A DNA stretch of 64,000 nt from PALSA-1003 sp963741315 (lineage in GTDB: Bacteria; Pseudomonadota; Gammaproteobacteria; Burkholderiales; Casimicrobiaceae): positions 1-64,000 of the forward strand of contig CAVUHK010000006.1 in assembly GCA_963741315.1 (NCBI GenBank). The letters are read 5' to 3'. Below are positions 35,747 to 45,120 of the stretch, in pieces. The notes under the pieces were generated by a model that made no database searches, was not told the origin of the DNA, and was given only the letters and a program-made list of their open reading frames with translations. The first letter of the stretch is position 1. Each line of letters begins with the position of its first letter. Position numbers and translations under genes: made by a program.

Positions 35747-36748
35747 CTAGGGCTTGAACCCGGTTTCCTTGTACACCGCGTCGATCACGTCCTTGCCGAT
35801 CCGGCCTTCCATTTCCTTGTGCACCGGCACCAGCGCTTTCTTCCACGCTGCCTTTTCCTCGGCAGTCGGGACGATGACCTGCGTCTTGCCGGATTTCTTC
35901 ACTGCCTCGAGCGCGTCGTCGTTTTCCTTCTTGGCGATGTCGTTCGCGAATTTGGTCGCGTCCTTCATCGAGCTCTCGAGTGCGCTGCGGATGTCTGCGG
36001 GAAGGCCGTCCCAGAATTTCTTGTTGGCAATCACCGCGTACTCGATCACCCCGTGGTCAGTCATCGCCATGTACTTCTGCACCTCGTACATCTTCTGCGT
36101 GTAGAAGTTCGACGGCGGATTTTCGGTGCCGTCGACGACGCCGGTTTGCAGCGCCTGGTACACCTCGGAGAACGCCAGCTTCTGCGGTATGCCGCCTAGC
36201 GCACGGATCTCGGCCTCCAGCACGTTCGACGACTGGATGCGCATCTTCTGTCCCTTGACGTCGGCCGGTCCCTTGAGTGCCTTGTTCGCGCTGAAATCCT
36301 TGAAGCCGTTGTCCCAGTAGGCAAGCCCGGTGATGCCCTTGGCCTCGAGCTTCTTGAACAGGCTCGCGCCGACAGGGCCGTCGGTCACTTTGTGCAGCTG
36401 GGCGAAGTCGTCGAAGATGTAAGGCAGGTCGAAGACTTCGAATTCGCGAACGCCGAGTGGGCCGAACTTCGCCACCGAGGGTGCCAGCATCTGCACTGAC
36501 CCGAGCTGCAGCGCTTCCATCTCCTCGCCATCCTTGTACAGCTGGCTGTTCGGAAACACCTCGACCTTGACCCGCCCTTTGGTGCGTTCCTCGGCGAGCT
36601 TCTTGAAGTATTCGGCGGCCTTGCCCTTGGGGGTGTCCAGCGCCACCACGTGGCTGAACTTGATGACGATCGGCTGTTGCGCGATCGCGGTGCCCGCCAC
36701 TGCCAGCGCAGCTGCCGCTGCCAGGGCGATTGTCAGACGATACTTCAT
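35747..36748 (-). CDS. dctP: TRAP transporter substrate-binding protein (DctP family)
   Basis: 333 residues from ATG 36748, chosen for the strong GGAGG ribosome site; an ATG nine codons upstream is less likely. A signal peptide ends TAIAQ, and the mature part has the DctP pattern IKFSHVVALDTPKGKAAEYF and GQKMRIQSSNVLEAE, whose arginine usually contacts a carboxylate of the ligand. It captures substrate in the periplasm for DctQM. The likely ligand class is a C4-dicarboxylate or other organic acid. Confidence 0.95.
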   Translation of the reverse strand: MKYRLTIALAAAAALAVAGTAIAQQPIVIKFSHVVALDTPKGKAAEYFKKLAEERTKGRVKVEVFPNSQLYKDGEEMEALQLGSVQMLAPSVAKFGPLGVREFEVFDLPYIFDDFAQLHKVTDGPVGASLFKKLEAKGITGLAYWDNGFKDFSANKALKGPADVKGQKMRIQSSNVLEAEIRALGGIPQKLAFSEVYQALQTGVVDGTENPPSNFYTQKMYEVQKYMAMTDHGVIEYAVIANKKFWDGLPADIRSALESSMKDATKFANDIAKKENDDALEAVKKSGKTQVIVPTAEEKAAWKKALVPVHKEMEGRIGKDVIDAVYKETGFKP

Positions 36749-36778
36749 GCGTTCCTCCAGATGGTGAAGCTGCAATTT

Positions 36779-38161
36779 CTAATTTGAATTGTCCGGGCAT
36801 TTAGCCCCGGGAGATTGAGGCTTGTCAATCTTTGTGGCCCCCCGATGCCGGTCAGGCCGCCAATCGAGGGTCCAGCCATGCTCGTCGTCCCCGCTCTGGT
36901 ATGCCAGTTCCACGCCGAGACCGGGAACCGCGGCCAATTCCTCGCCGCAGAAGACCAGCGGCACGCTGGCGCGCTGCCACACCGGGAATCCCGCATCCTG
37001 CAGCATCCTCTTGAGCGCGCGCCGCGGACGGTTGGCGACAATCTGGATGCGCTCGCCGCCCGCTCGCGAGCGCAGGCTTACCCGCCCGTGCGTGAGCTTG
37101 GCTGCGGCGATTCCGGTTCCAAGCGCGGGCATGAAGCGCAGCAGGCCGCCGGGCAGCCTTACTTCGGCTTCGCCATGCCACTCGGAACGAAAGGGCGCGG
37201 GCGTCGGCGCATGCACGACGACGTGGCCGTGGTGACAGCCGATTTCGGCGCCGTCGTGAACGATGCGCATTCGCGCATCGGCGCCGCGCGCCTGCTGCAG
37301 CAGATCGGCGAGGCGTGCCTCGGAGGGTGCTCGCAGACCCTCGCCGCGCAGATACCAGCGCAGGAGATTGCGGCCGCGTGCCGCCGACAACTGCGCGAGT
37401 CGCGCACAATCGAGTCCGAGCGAGTCGATGGCGGTCGCGGCGTCGAGCTGGGCAAGCTCGTCCAACAGCTCGCTCGCCTCCGCCTGGTGCGTCGCCGCGC
37501 GCGAGAGCGTGGACTGGTAGCCGGGGAATTGCTCCGTGAGCACCGGCGCCAAGGCGTGCCGCAGCAGGTTGCGCTTGTGGCGCGTGTCGGCGTTGCTCTC
37601 GTCGGTGATCCATTGCAGTGCTCGCGCGTTCGCGCTGGCGGCGATGGCAACGCGGGTGAGCCCGAGCAAGGGCCGCAGCAGCGCGGGGGGTCCCGGTCGC
37701 AACGCCGGCATCGCAGCCAATCCGCGCGGCCCGGCGCCGCGCAGCAATTGAAGCAGTATGGTTTCGGCCTGGTCGTCGGCGTGATGCGCGAGCGCGACCA
37801 CGTCGACCGCGGCGGCAGCGAAGCAGCGGTAACGCGCGGCGCGGGCGTGCGCTTCCAGGCCCGCGTCGGCGACGCGCGAGAGCTGCAGTTCGTGGATCGT
37901 GAGCGGCACCGTGCGCATGGCGCACTGTTCGGCACAGAAACGCGACCATGCCTGCGCATTCGGCGACAGGCCGTGATTGACGTGGATCGCGGAGAGCTTG
38001 AACGAATGGCTGGCGGCCGCGGTCGCCAGCGCATCGAGCAGCACCATAGAATCCATGCCACCGGACAAGGCGACCGCGACGTGCGAACCCGGATCGATGG
38101 CGGTGGAGATTGCGGCAGCGACTGCTGCAGCAACCGCGTCGGCCGGCGCGCTGGAATGCAC
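36779..38161 (-). CDS. tilS: tRNA(Ile)-lysidine synthetase TilS
   Basis: 460 residues from GTG 38161. The PP-loop motif SGGMDS (VAVALSGGMDSMVLLDAL) binds ATP. HVNHGLSPNAQAW and LAHHADDQAETILLQLLRG are typical TilS signatures. It converts C34 of tRNA-Ile2 to lysidine so that AUA is read as isoleucine. The start is uncertain: no ATG lies ahead of the P-loop in frame without overlapping accA, and the next upstream choice would extend into accA. It lies between accA and dctP. Confidence 0.92.
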   Translation of the reverse strand: MHSSAPADAVAAAVAAAISTAIDPGSHVAVALSGGMDSMVLLDALATAAASHSFKLSAIHVNHGLSPNAQAWSRFCAEQCAMRTVPLTIHELQLSRVADAGLEAHARAARYRCFAAAAVDVVALAHHADDQAETILLQLLRGAGPRGLAAMPALRPGPPALLRPLLGLTRVAIAASANARALQWITDESNADTRHKRNLLRHALAPVLTEQFPGYQSTLSRAATHQAEASELLDELAQLDAATAIDSLGLDCARLAQLSAARGRNLLRWYLRGEGLRAPSEARLADLLQQARGADARMRIVHDGAEIGCHHGHVVVHAPTPAPFRSEWHGEAEVRLPGGLLRFMPALGTGIAAAKLTHGRVSLRSRAGGERIQIVANRPRRALKRMLQDAGFPVWQRASVPLVFCGEELAAVPGLGVELAYQSGDDEHGWTLDWRPDRHRGATKIDKPQSPGAKCPDNSN

Positions 38162-38216
38162 CGCGTCATCGTGCGCCGTCGCGCCTGGCGCCGCGACGGT
38201 AGAGCGGCCGCCCGCT

Positions 38217-39185
<969 letters not shown>

Positions 39186-39261
39186 GGCGGCGGCAGGTAT
39201 GTTGACGGCGCGATCATAGCGCAAACGTCGACGTGGTCGCCAATCGTCCCATGCGCGGTGC

Positions 39262-40041
39262 TCAGGCCGTGACCGCGTCGTAGATCAGCTTGCATCCGGT
39301 GCAGAACAGAATGGTATAGCTGACGCGATAGAACGGCTTTTCCGGAATCCAGCGCTCCAGCCTCAGCCCGAGCCAGATGCCCAGCGGCGCCAGCGGCGCG
39401 AACAGCAGCGACAGTCCGAGGTTGTCGACCGAAAGCTGCCCCAGCCAGAAGAAGGGGACCAGCTTCACATAGTTCACGACGGTGAAGAAGATCACGGTCG
39501 TGCCGACGAACACGGTCTTGTCGAGGCGTTGTGGCAGCAGGTAGACGAGCAGCGGCGGGCCCCCCGCATGCGCCATGGTGCTGGTGAAGCCGGAGGCGGC
39601 GGCGCTGACGTAGCCGACCGCGCGTCCGGGCTTGGCGGTCGAGGCCCCCAGACGTTGCGCGATGCCGAACCAGCGATTGAGCGTGAACGTCACCGCGATC
39701 ACGCCGATGAATAAACGCACCCAGTTGACCGGCACCGTGCCGAACGCGAGTGCGCCGAGCGTGATGCCGACCAGCGCGCCGGGAATGAGGATCTTCATGT
39801 GCTCGCGCGACCAGTTGCTGCGATACGCCAGGACGCCGAAGATATCCATGACGCAAAGGATCGGCAGTACGATCCCAGCCGCATTGGCCGGCGCAATGAA
39901 CATCGACATCAGCGCCACGGCGATGCCGCCAGGTCCGCCGCCGAAGCCGCCCTTGAACACGCCAGTGAGCAGGATGCCGAAGGTCGCGGCGACGTAGAAC
40001 GCCGCCGGATAGGACGCCCATTGCTGCAGAAGCGCGTTCAA
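39262..40041 (-). CDS. Sulfite exporter TauE/SafE family membrane protein
   Basis: 259 residues with a TTG start and about eight membrane helices. The N-terminal GILLTGVFKGGFGGGPGG and the mid-region GYVSAAASGFTSTMAHAGGPP are the duplicated family motif of TauE/SafE (formerly DUF81) transporters, which move sulfite or sulfur-containing organic anions. The specific substrate is unknown. It lies downstream of the EamA transporter on the same strand. Confidence 0.9.
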   Translation of the reverse strand: MNALLQQWASYPAAFYVAATFGILLTGVFKGGFGGGPGGIAVALMSMFIAPANAAGIVLPILCVMDIFGVLAYRSNWSREHMKILIPGALVGITLGALAFGTVPVNWVRLFIGVIAVTFTLNRWFGIAQRLGASTAKPGRAVGYVSAAASGFTSTMAHAGGPPLLVYLLPQRLDKTVFVGTTVIFFTVVNYVKLVPFFWLGQLSVDNLGLSLLFAPLAPLGIWLGLRLERWIPEKPFYRVSYTILFCTGCKLIYDAVTA

Positions 40042-40072
40042 TGATCGCCTTCGCGTTGCGCTCTGCGGTATT

Positions 40073-40969
40073 TCATGGCGACGACGCGAGCGCGCCGCGT
40101 GCCTTGTAAGCGCCGAAGAGTTCGTTGGCGATTACCGCCGAGAGCACTACGCCGGCGCCGAGCAGCGTCAGCGGCGACGGCTGCTCGCCCATCAGTACCC
40201 AGACCCAGATCGGTCCGAGAATGGGTTCGAGCAGCGCCAGCAGCCCAAGCTCGGTGGCCGAAAGATCGCGTGCGGCGGCGGTCATGAGCAGGCAGCCGGT
40301 GCCGAGCTGGACGCAACCCATGAGCAGCAGGATGGCAAGGTCACGGTGAGTCGCCGCGAACGGTCCGGCCAGGAAGAACGCCGGAACCAGCGACCAGATG
40401 CCAGCCAGCATCACCGTCGGCAGCATGTCGGCGGTTGCGCGAAACTTGCGCAGCATCACCAGGTTGAGCGCGAAGCAGCACGAGACGCCGAGTGCGAGCA
40501 AGTTGCCCTCGAGGCGGCCGACGTCGACGGAATCGGCGAACATCACCACGATGCCGGCGAAGGCGACGCTCATCGCGAGCCAGGTGCGCGTCGGCACGCG
40601 CTCGCCCAGGACCAGCCGGCCTGCGATGGCGGCGAGGAAGGGAGAAACGCTCATCAGCACGAAGGTGTTGGCCACGGTCGTACGGGTGAGCGAGCCGATG
40701 AAGAAGAAAAACGTGCCGGCCAGAAAGAGTCCCGAAAGCAGGCCGGGCAGGCCGACCGCCGCGACCTTACGCGGCATGCGCCGGCGGTACATCACCAGCA
40801 GGGTGCCGGCGACGAACAGCGCCATGAACAGCGAGCGCCAGAACACGATTTCCCAGGCGCTGGTAATCGACAGCTGGCGCACCAGGATGCCGCCGGAGGA
40901 CCAGCAGACCGCGGCGATGACCATGAACACGATGCTGCGGCGATGGCGTGCGGGTGTCGATTGATGCAT
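40073..40969 (-). CDS. EamA/DMT-family transporter
   Basis: 298 residues with ten predicted membrane helices arranged as two five-helix EamA repeats. The first repeat starts IVFMVIAAVCWSSGGILVRQ and the second NLLALGVSCCFALNLVMLRKF; EPILGPIWVWVLMGE is the usual end motif. Members export metabolites or amino acids; no substrate is assigned. It is divergent from the tartrate-dehydrogenase-like gene. Confidence 0.92.
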   Translation of the reverse strand: MHQSTPARHRRSIVFMVIAAVCWSSGGILVRQLSITSAWEIVFWRSLFMALFVAGTLLVMYRRRMPRKVAAVGLPGLLSGLFLAGTFFFFIGSLTRTTVANTFVLMSVSPFLAAIAGRLVLGERVPTRTWLAMSVAFAGIVVMFADSVDVGRLEGNLLALGVSCCFALNLVMLRKFRATADMLPTVMLAGIWSLVPAFFLAGPFAATHRDLAILLLMGCVQLGTGCLLMTAAARDLSATELGLLALLEPILGPIWVWVLMGEQPSPLTLLGAGVVLSAVIANELFGAYKARGALASSP

Positions 40970-41056
40970 TGCGTCGCGCCCGCACCGGCGAGCGTCGTTC
41001 GTGGAAGCGCGCTAGGATACCCCAGGCTGATAGAATGCGACGCGGGGGAGAGGTAC

Positions 41057-42133
41057 ATGGCCACAGGGCAGCGCGCACATCGCATCGCGGTCATTCCAGG
41101 CGACGGCATCGGCAAGGAAGTCGTCCCGGAGGGCATCCGCGTGCTCGAGGCGGCAGCCAGCAAATTCGGCATCGCGTTCGAATGGGACGAGTTCCCGTGG
41201 AGCTGCGACTACTACGCCAAGCACGGGCGGATGATGCCCGAGGACTGGTTCGAGCAGATCCACAAGCACGATGCCATTTTCTTCGGTGCTGTGGGCTGGC
41301 CGGCGACCGTGCCCGATCACGTTTCGCTGTGGGGCTCGCTGATCCAGTGGCGGCGCGGCTTCGACCAGTACGTCAACCTGCGGCCGTGCCGGCTGATGCC
41401 TGGCATTCCTTCGCCGCTGGCGAATCGCAAGCCCGGCGACATCGACTTCGTCGTCGTACGCGAGAATACCGAAGGCGAATATTCGTCGGTGGGCGGACGG
41501 GTGTTCGAAGGCACCGAGCGCGAGACGGTGTTCCAGCAGACGATCTTCACGCGCACCGGCGTCGACCGCATTCTCAAGTTTGCGTTCGAGCTGGCGAAGA
41601 CGCGTCCTAAGAAGCATGTGACTTCCGCGACCAAGTCCAACGGCATCTCGATCACCATGCCGTATTGGGACGAGCGCTTCCGTGCGATGGCCGAGCAATA
41701 TCCCGACATCCGCGTCGACCAGTACCACATCGACATCCTCAGCGCGCACTTCGTGCAGCGGCCCGACATCTTCGACGTCGTCGTCGGGTCGAACCTGTTC
41801 GGCGACATCCTCTCCGACCTGGGACCGGCAGTGTGCGGCACCATCGGCATCGCGCCCGCGGCAAACATCAATCCGGAGAGGCTCTTCCCGTCCACCTTCG
41901 AGCCGGTGCATGGCTCGGCGCCCGATATTGCGGGCAAGGGTATCGCCAATCCGATCGGGCAGATCTGGTGTGCGGCGCTGATGCTCGATCATCTGGGGCA
42001 TCGCGAGGCCGGCGCCGCTATCGTGCGCGCGATCGAGAGCGTGCTCGCCGATAAATCCGCGCCACGCACCCGCGACATCGGTGGCAGCGCCAACACCATC
42101 GCCGTGGGTAAGGCGATTGCTGCGGCCATATAG
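41057..42133 (+). CDS. Tartrate/D-malate dehydrogenase family beta-decarboxylating dehydrogenase
   Basis: 358 residues, isocitrate/isopropylmalate dehydrogenase family. It begins HRIAVIPGDGIGKEVVPEG; other conserved parts are VRENTEGEYSSVGGR, SNLFGDILSDLGPAVCG and FEPVHGSAPDIAGKGIANP. The EGEYSSVGG pattern in place of the isopropylmalate loop fits tartrate dehydrogenase (TtuC) or D-malate dehydrogenase (DmlA). It would oxidise and decarboxylate D-malate or tartrate with NAD+. A GGGGGAGAGG ribosome site precedes ATG 41057. The exact substrate is not decided by sequence. Confidence 0.88.
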   Translation: MATGQRAHRIAVIPGDGIGKEVVPEGIRVLEAAASKFGIAFEWDEFPWSCDYYAKHGRMMPEDWFEQIHKHDAIFFGAVGWPATVPDHVSLWGSLIQWRRGFDQYVNLRPCRLMPGIPSPLANRKPGDIDFVVVRENTEGEYSSVGGRVFEGTERETVFQQTIFTRTGVDRILKFAFELAKTRPKKHVTSATKSNGISITMPYWDERFRAMAEQYPDIRVDQYHIDILSAHFVQRPDIFDVVVGSNLFGDILSDLGPAVCGTIGIAPAANINPERLFPSTFEPVHGSAPDIAGKGIANPIGQIWCAALMLDHLGHREAGAAIVRAIESVLADKSAPRTRDIGGSANTIAVGKAIAAAI

Positions 42134-42211
42134 CCGACAGACATGGTGCCGGTCTTTGTGGCACTATAGCGACCGCGTCAAAACAGTCCGCCGCAAGAGG
42201 GAACAACCAAC

Positions 42212-43336
42212 ATGATCATCGGCATTCCGCGCGAAACGCGCCCGGGCGAAACGCGCGTCGCCGCGACTCCGGAAACGGTCAAGAAACTCGCGGCAAGCGG
42301 CAAGCACAAGATCATCGTGGAAGCGGGCGCGGGCGCCATGTCGAGCATCCCCGAGGCCGAGTACCAGGCCGCCGGCGCGATCATGGTCGACGCCGACCAG
42401 GCGTTGGGCGCCGATATCGTGCTAAAAGTGCGCGGTCCCACCGCGCAGGAACTGCCCAAGCTCAAGCGCGGCGCGATGCTGATCGGATTGCTCGACCCGT
42501 TCGACGCAGCGGCGATCGAGTCGTATGCGAGCGCGGGCGTGAGTGGCTATGCGCTGGAAAAGCTGCCACGCATTTCGCGCGCGCAGTCGATGGACGTGCT
42601 GTCGTCGCAAGCCAATATCGCCGGCTACAAGGCGGTGATGCTGGCAGCCAATACGTATGGGCGCTTCATGCCGATGCTGATGACCGCCGCGGGCACGGTG
42701 AAGGCCGCGCGCGTGCTTATCCTCGGTGTCGGGGTCGCCGGCTTGCAGGCGATCGCGACGGCCAAACGCCTCGGCGCGGTTATCGAAGCCTCCGACGTGC
42801 GGCCGTCGGTCAAGGACCAGGTCGAGTCGCTGGGCGCCAAATGGGTCGATGTTCCCTATGCCAACGACGAAGAGCGCCAGATCGCCGAAGGTGTTGGCGG
42901 TTACGCGCGCCCAATGCCGCCGGAATGGATGGCGCGGCAGGCGGCGGTGATCGCCGAGCGCTGCAAGGCCGTCGATATCCTCATCACCACGGCGCTGATC
43001 CCGGGGCGCCCCGCTCCGAAGCTGATCAGTGCAGAGACCGTCGCCAACATGAAGCCGGGCGCGGTCATCGTCGATCTCGCGGTGGAACAGGGTGGAAACG
43101 TCGACGGCTCGGAACTCGACAAGATCGTCGTCAAGAACGGCGTCAAGATCGTGGGCTTTGGCAACCTGCCCGCTCGCGTCGCAACCGACGCGAGCGCACT
43201 CTACGCGCGCAACGTATTCAATTTTCTGTCGCTGTCGCTCAACGCCAAGACCGGCGAATTCAGCGTGCCCAAGGACGACGAGATCGTCGTGGCGACGCTG
43301 GTGTGCGACAGCGGACAGGTAGTCGTCAAGAAATAA
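42212..43336 (+). CDS. pntAA: NAD(P) transhydrogenase subunit alpha part 1 (PntAA)
   Basis: 374 residues, the soluble NAD(H)-binding domain I of the proton-translocating transhydrogenase. It starts MIIGIPRETRPGETRVAATPE, as in alanine dehydrogenase/transhydrogenase, and carries the Rossmann motif LILGVGVAGLQAIATAKRLG. The RQAAVIAERCKAVDILI and KPGAVIVDLAVEQGGNVDGS segments are typical. It works with PntAB and PntB at the inner membrane to make NADPH from NADH using proton-motive force. Confidence 0.96.
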   Translation: MIIGIPRETRPGETRVAATPETVKKLAASGKHKIIVEAGAGAMSSIPEAEYQAAGAIMVDADQALGADIVLKVRGPTAQELPKLKRGAMLIGLLDPFDAAAIESYASAGVSGYALEKLPRISRAQSMDVLSSQANIAGYKAVMLAANTYGRFMPMLMTAAGTVKAARVLILGVGVAGLQAIATAKRLGAVIEASDVRPSVKDQVESLGAKWVDVPYANDEERQIAEGVGGYARPMPPEWMARQAAVIAERCKAVDILITTALIPGRPAPKLISAETVANMKPGAVIVDLAVEQGGNVDGSELDKIVVKNGVKIVGFGNLPARVATDASALYARNVFNFLSLSLNAKTGEFSVPKDDEIVVATLVCDSGQVVVKK

Positions 43337-43350
43337 AAGAGGAGCGAGCC

Positions 43351-43671
43351 ATGGCCGCAGGCGTTGATCCGATCGTCATCAACCTTACCGTGTTCGTGCT
43401 GGCGATTTTCGTCGGCTATCACGTCGTGTGGAATGTGACGCCGGCGCTTCATACGCCGCTGATGAGCGTCACCAACGCAATCTCGAGCATCATCCTGGTC
43501 GGCGCGATGCTCGCGGCCGGCGCGGCCGACCTCGACTGGGGCGGGTGGCTGGGCGTGCTGGCGGTGGCGCTGGTGTCGATCAATACCTTCGGCGGCTTCC
43601 TGGTCACGCGGCGCATGCTGGAGATGTTCAAGATCAAGGAAAAGAAAGCCGCCCCCAAGGACGCGCACTAG
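43351..43671 (+). CDS. pntAB: NAD(P) transhydrogenase subunit alpha part 2 (PntAB)
   Basis: 106 residues with three membrane helices (about 8-27, 38-56 and 60-80): the alpha-subunit half of the membrane domain II, encoded separately as in Rhodospirillum-type enzymes. It contains FVGYHVVWNVTPALHTPLMSVTNAISSI, a strongly conserved transhydrogenase segment. ATG 43351 follows a GGAG ribosome site; it starts 14 bases after pntAA and ends 18 bases before pntB. Confidence 0.95.
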   Translation: MAAGVDPIVINLTVFVLAIFVGYHVVWNVTPALHTPLMSVTNAISSIILVGAMLAAGAADLDWGGWLGVLAVALVSINTFGGFLVTRRMLEMFKIKEKKAAPKDAH

Positions 43672-43689
43672 CGCGCGGCGGAACATCAC

Positions 43690-45084
43690 ATGAGCGCCAA
43701 TCAACTCGCACTCTGGTACCTGGTCGCAGCGGTCAGCTTCATCCTGGCGCTCAAAGGCCTGTCGAGCCCGCACACCGCGCGCCGCGGCAATCTGTTCGGC
43801 ATGATCGGCATGACGATCGCGGTGCTGGTCACGCTGGCGTTGATTTATTCGCACACCAGGAACGTTTTGCCGATCCTGGGCGGCATGGTGATTGGCGGCT
43901 CGCTCGGTGCGCTGGTCGCGCGCCGTGTCGAAATGACGCAGATGCCCGAACTGGTGGCCGCGATGCATTCGCTGGTCGGCCTGGCTGCCGTCTTCATCGC
44001 CATCGCCGCGGTCAACAATCCGGCAGCCATGGGTCTCGACGTGCCGATCACTTTCGGCCACAAGCTGGAGTTGTTCATTGGCACATTCATTGGTGCGATC
44101 ACCTTCTCGGGATCGGTGATCGCGTTCGGCAAGCTCTCGGGGCGCATCCGCAGCGCTCCGGTCGTGTTCTCCGGCCAGCACATGGTCAACCTCGCGCTCG
44201 GCGTCGCCATGATCGCCTGCGGCATCTGGTTCTGCATGGTCCCGGCGCCGGGTGACTGGGTGCCATTCATCGCGATGATGGCGCTGGCGTTCCTGCTCGG
44301 CTTCCTGCTCATCATCCCCATCGGCGGCGCCGACATGCCGGTGGTGATCTCGATGCTCAACAGCTACTCGGGTTGGGCCGCGGCCGGCATCGGCTTCTCG
44401 CTCGACAATCCGATGCTCATCATCGCCGGCTCGCTGGTCGGCTCGAGCGGCGCGATCCTGTCGTACATCATGTGCAAGGCGATGAACCGCTCATTCTTCA
44501 GCGTGATTCTCGGCGGATTCGGCGGCGAGACCGCCATCGCCGCCGGCGACGGGACGCAGAAGCAGGTCAAGAGCGGCAGTCCGGACGATGCGGCGTTCCT
44601 GCTGTCCAATGCCGACACGGTGATCATCGTTCCCGGCTACGGCCTGGCAGTGGCCCGCGCGCAGCATGCGGTGAAGGAACTCGCGGCCAAGCTGACCGAG
44701 CACGGCGTGACGGTCAAGTACGCGATCCATCCTGTCGCGGGACGCATGCCCGGTCACATGAACGTGCTGCTTGCCGAAGCGGAAGTACCGTACGACCAGG
44801 TCTTCGAGATGGAAGACATCAACGGCGAATTCGCGCAGGCCGACGTCGCGTTGATCCTCGGCGCCAACGATGTGGTGAATCCGCTCGCCGAACAGAAGGG
44901 AAGCCCGATCTACGGCATGCCGATCATCGAAGCCTTCAAGGCCAAGACCATCATCGTCAACAAGCGCTCGATGGCGTCCGGTTACGCGGGCCTCGATAAT
45001 CCGCTGTTCTACCTCGACAAGACGATGATGGTTTTCGGCGACGCCAAGAAGGTCGTCGAAGAGCTGGTCAAGGCTGTTGACTAG
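43690..45084 (+). CDS. pntB: NAD(P) transhydrogenase subunit beta (PntB)
   Basis: 464 residues: about nine N-terminal membrane helices (to about 270) and a C-terminal NADP(H)-binding domain III. Conserved parts include MPVVISMLNSYSGWAAAGIGF, IIVPGYGLAVARAQHAVKEL, AIHPVAGRMPGHMNVLLAEA and LILGANDVVNPLA. It completes the three-gene transhydrogenase operon. The next gene, a large membrane protease, begins 36 bases later on the same strand and could be co-transcribed. Confidence 0.97.
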   Translation: MSANQLALWYLVAAVSFILALKGLSSPHTARRGNLFGMIGMTIAVLVTLALIYSHTRNVLPILGGMVIGGSLGALVARRVEMTQMPELVAAMHSLVGLAAVFIAIAAVNNPAAMGLDVPITFGHKLELFIGTFIGAITFSGSVIAFGKLSGRIRSAPVVFSGQHMVNLALGVAMIACGIWFCMVPAPGDWVPFIAMMALAFLLGFLLIIPIGGADMPVVISMLNSYSGWAAAGIGFSLDNPMLIIAGSLVGSSGAILSYIMCKAMNRSFFSVILGGFGGETAIAAGDGTQKQVKSGSPDDAAFLLSNADTVIIVPGYGLAVARAQHAVKELAAKLTEHGVTVKYAIHPVAGRMPGHMNVLLAEAEVPYDQVFEMEDINGEFAQADVALILGANDVVNPLAEQKGSPIYGMPIIEAFKAKTIIVNKRSMASGYAGLDNPLFYLDKTMMVFGDAKKVVEELVKAVD

Positions 45085-45120
45085 CGCGCGGCACGCGACG
45101 ACCGCGCCCTGGGCGCGGCG

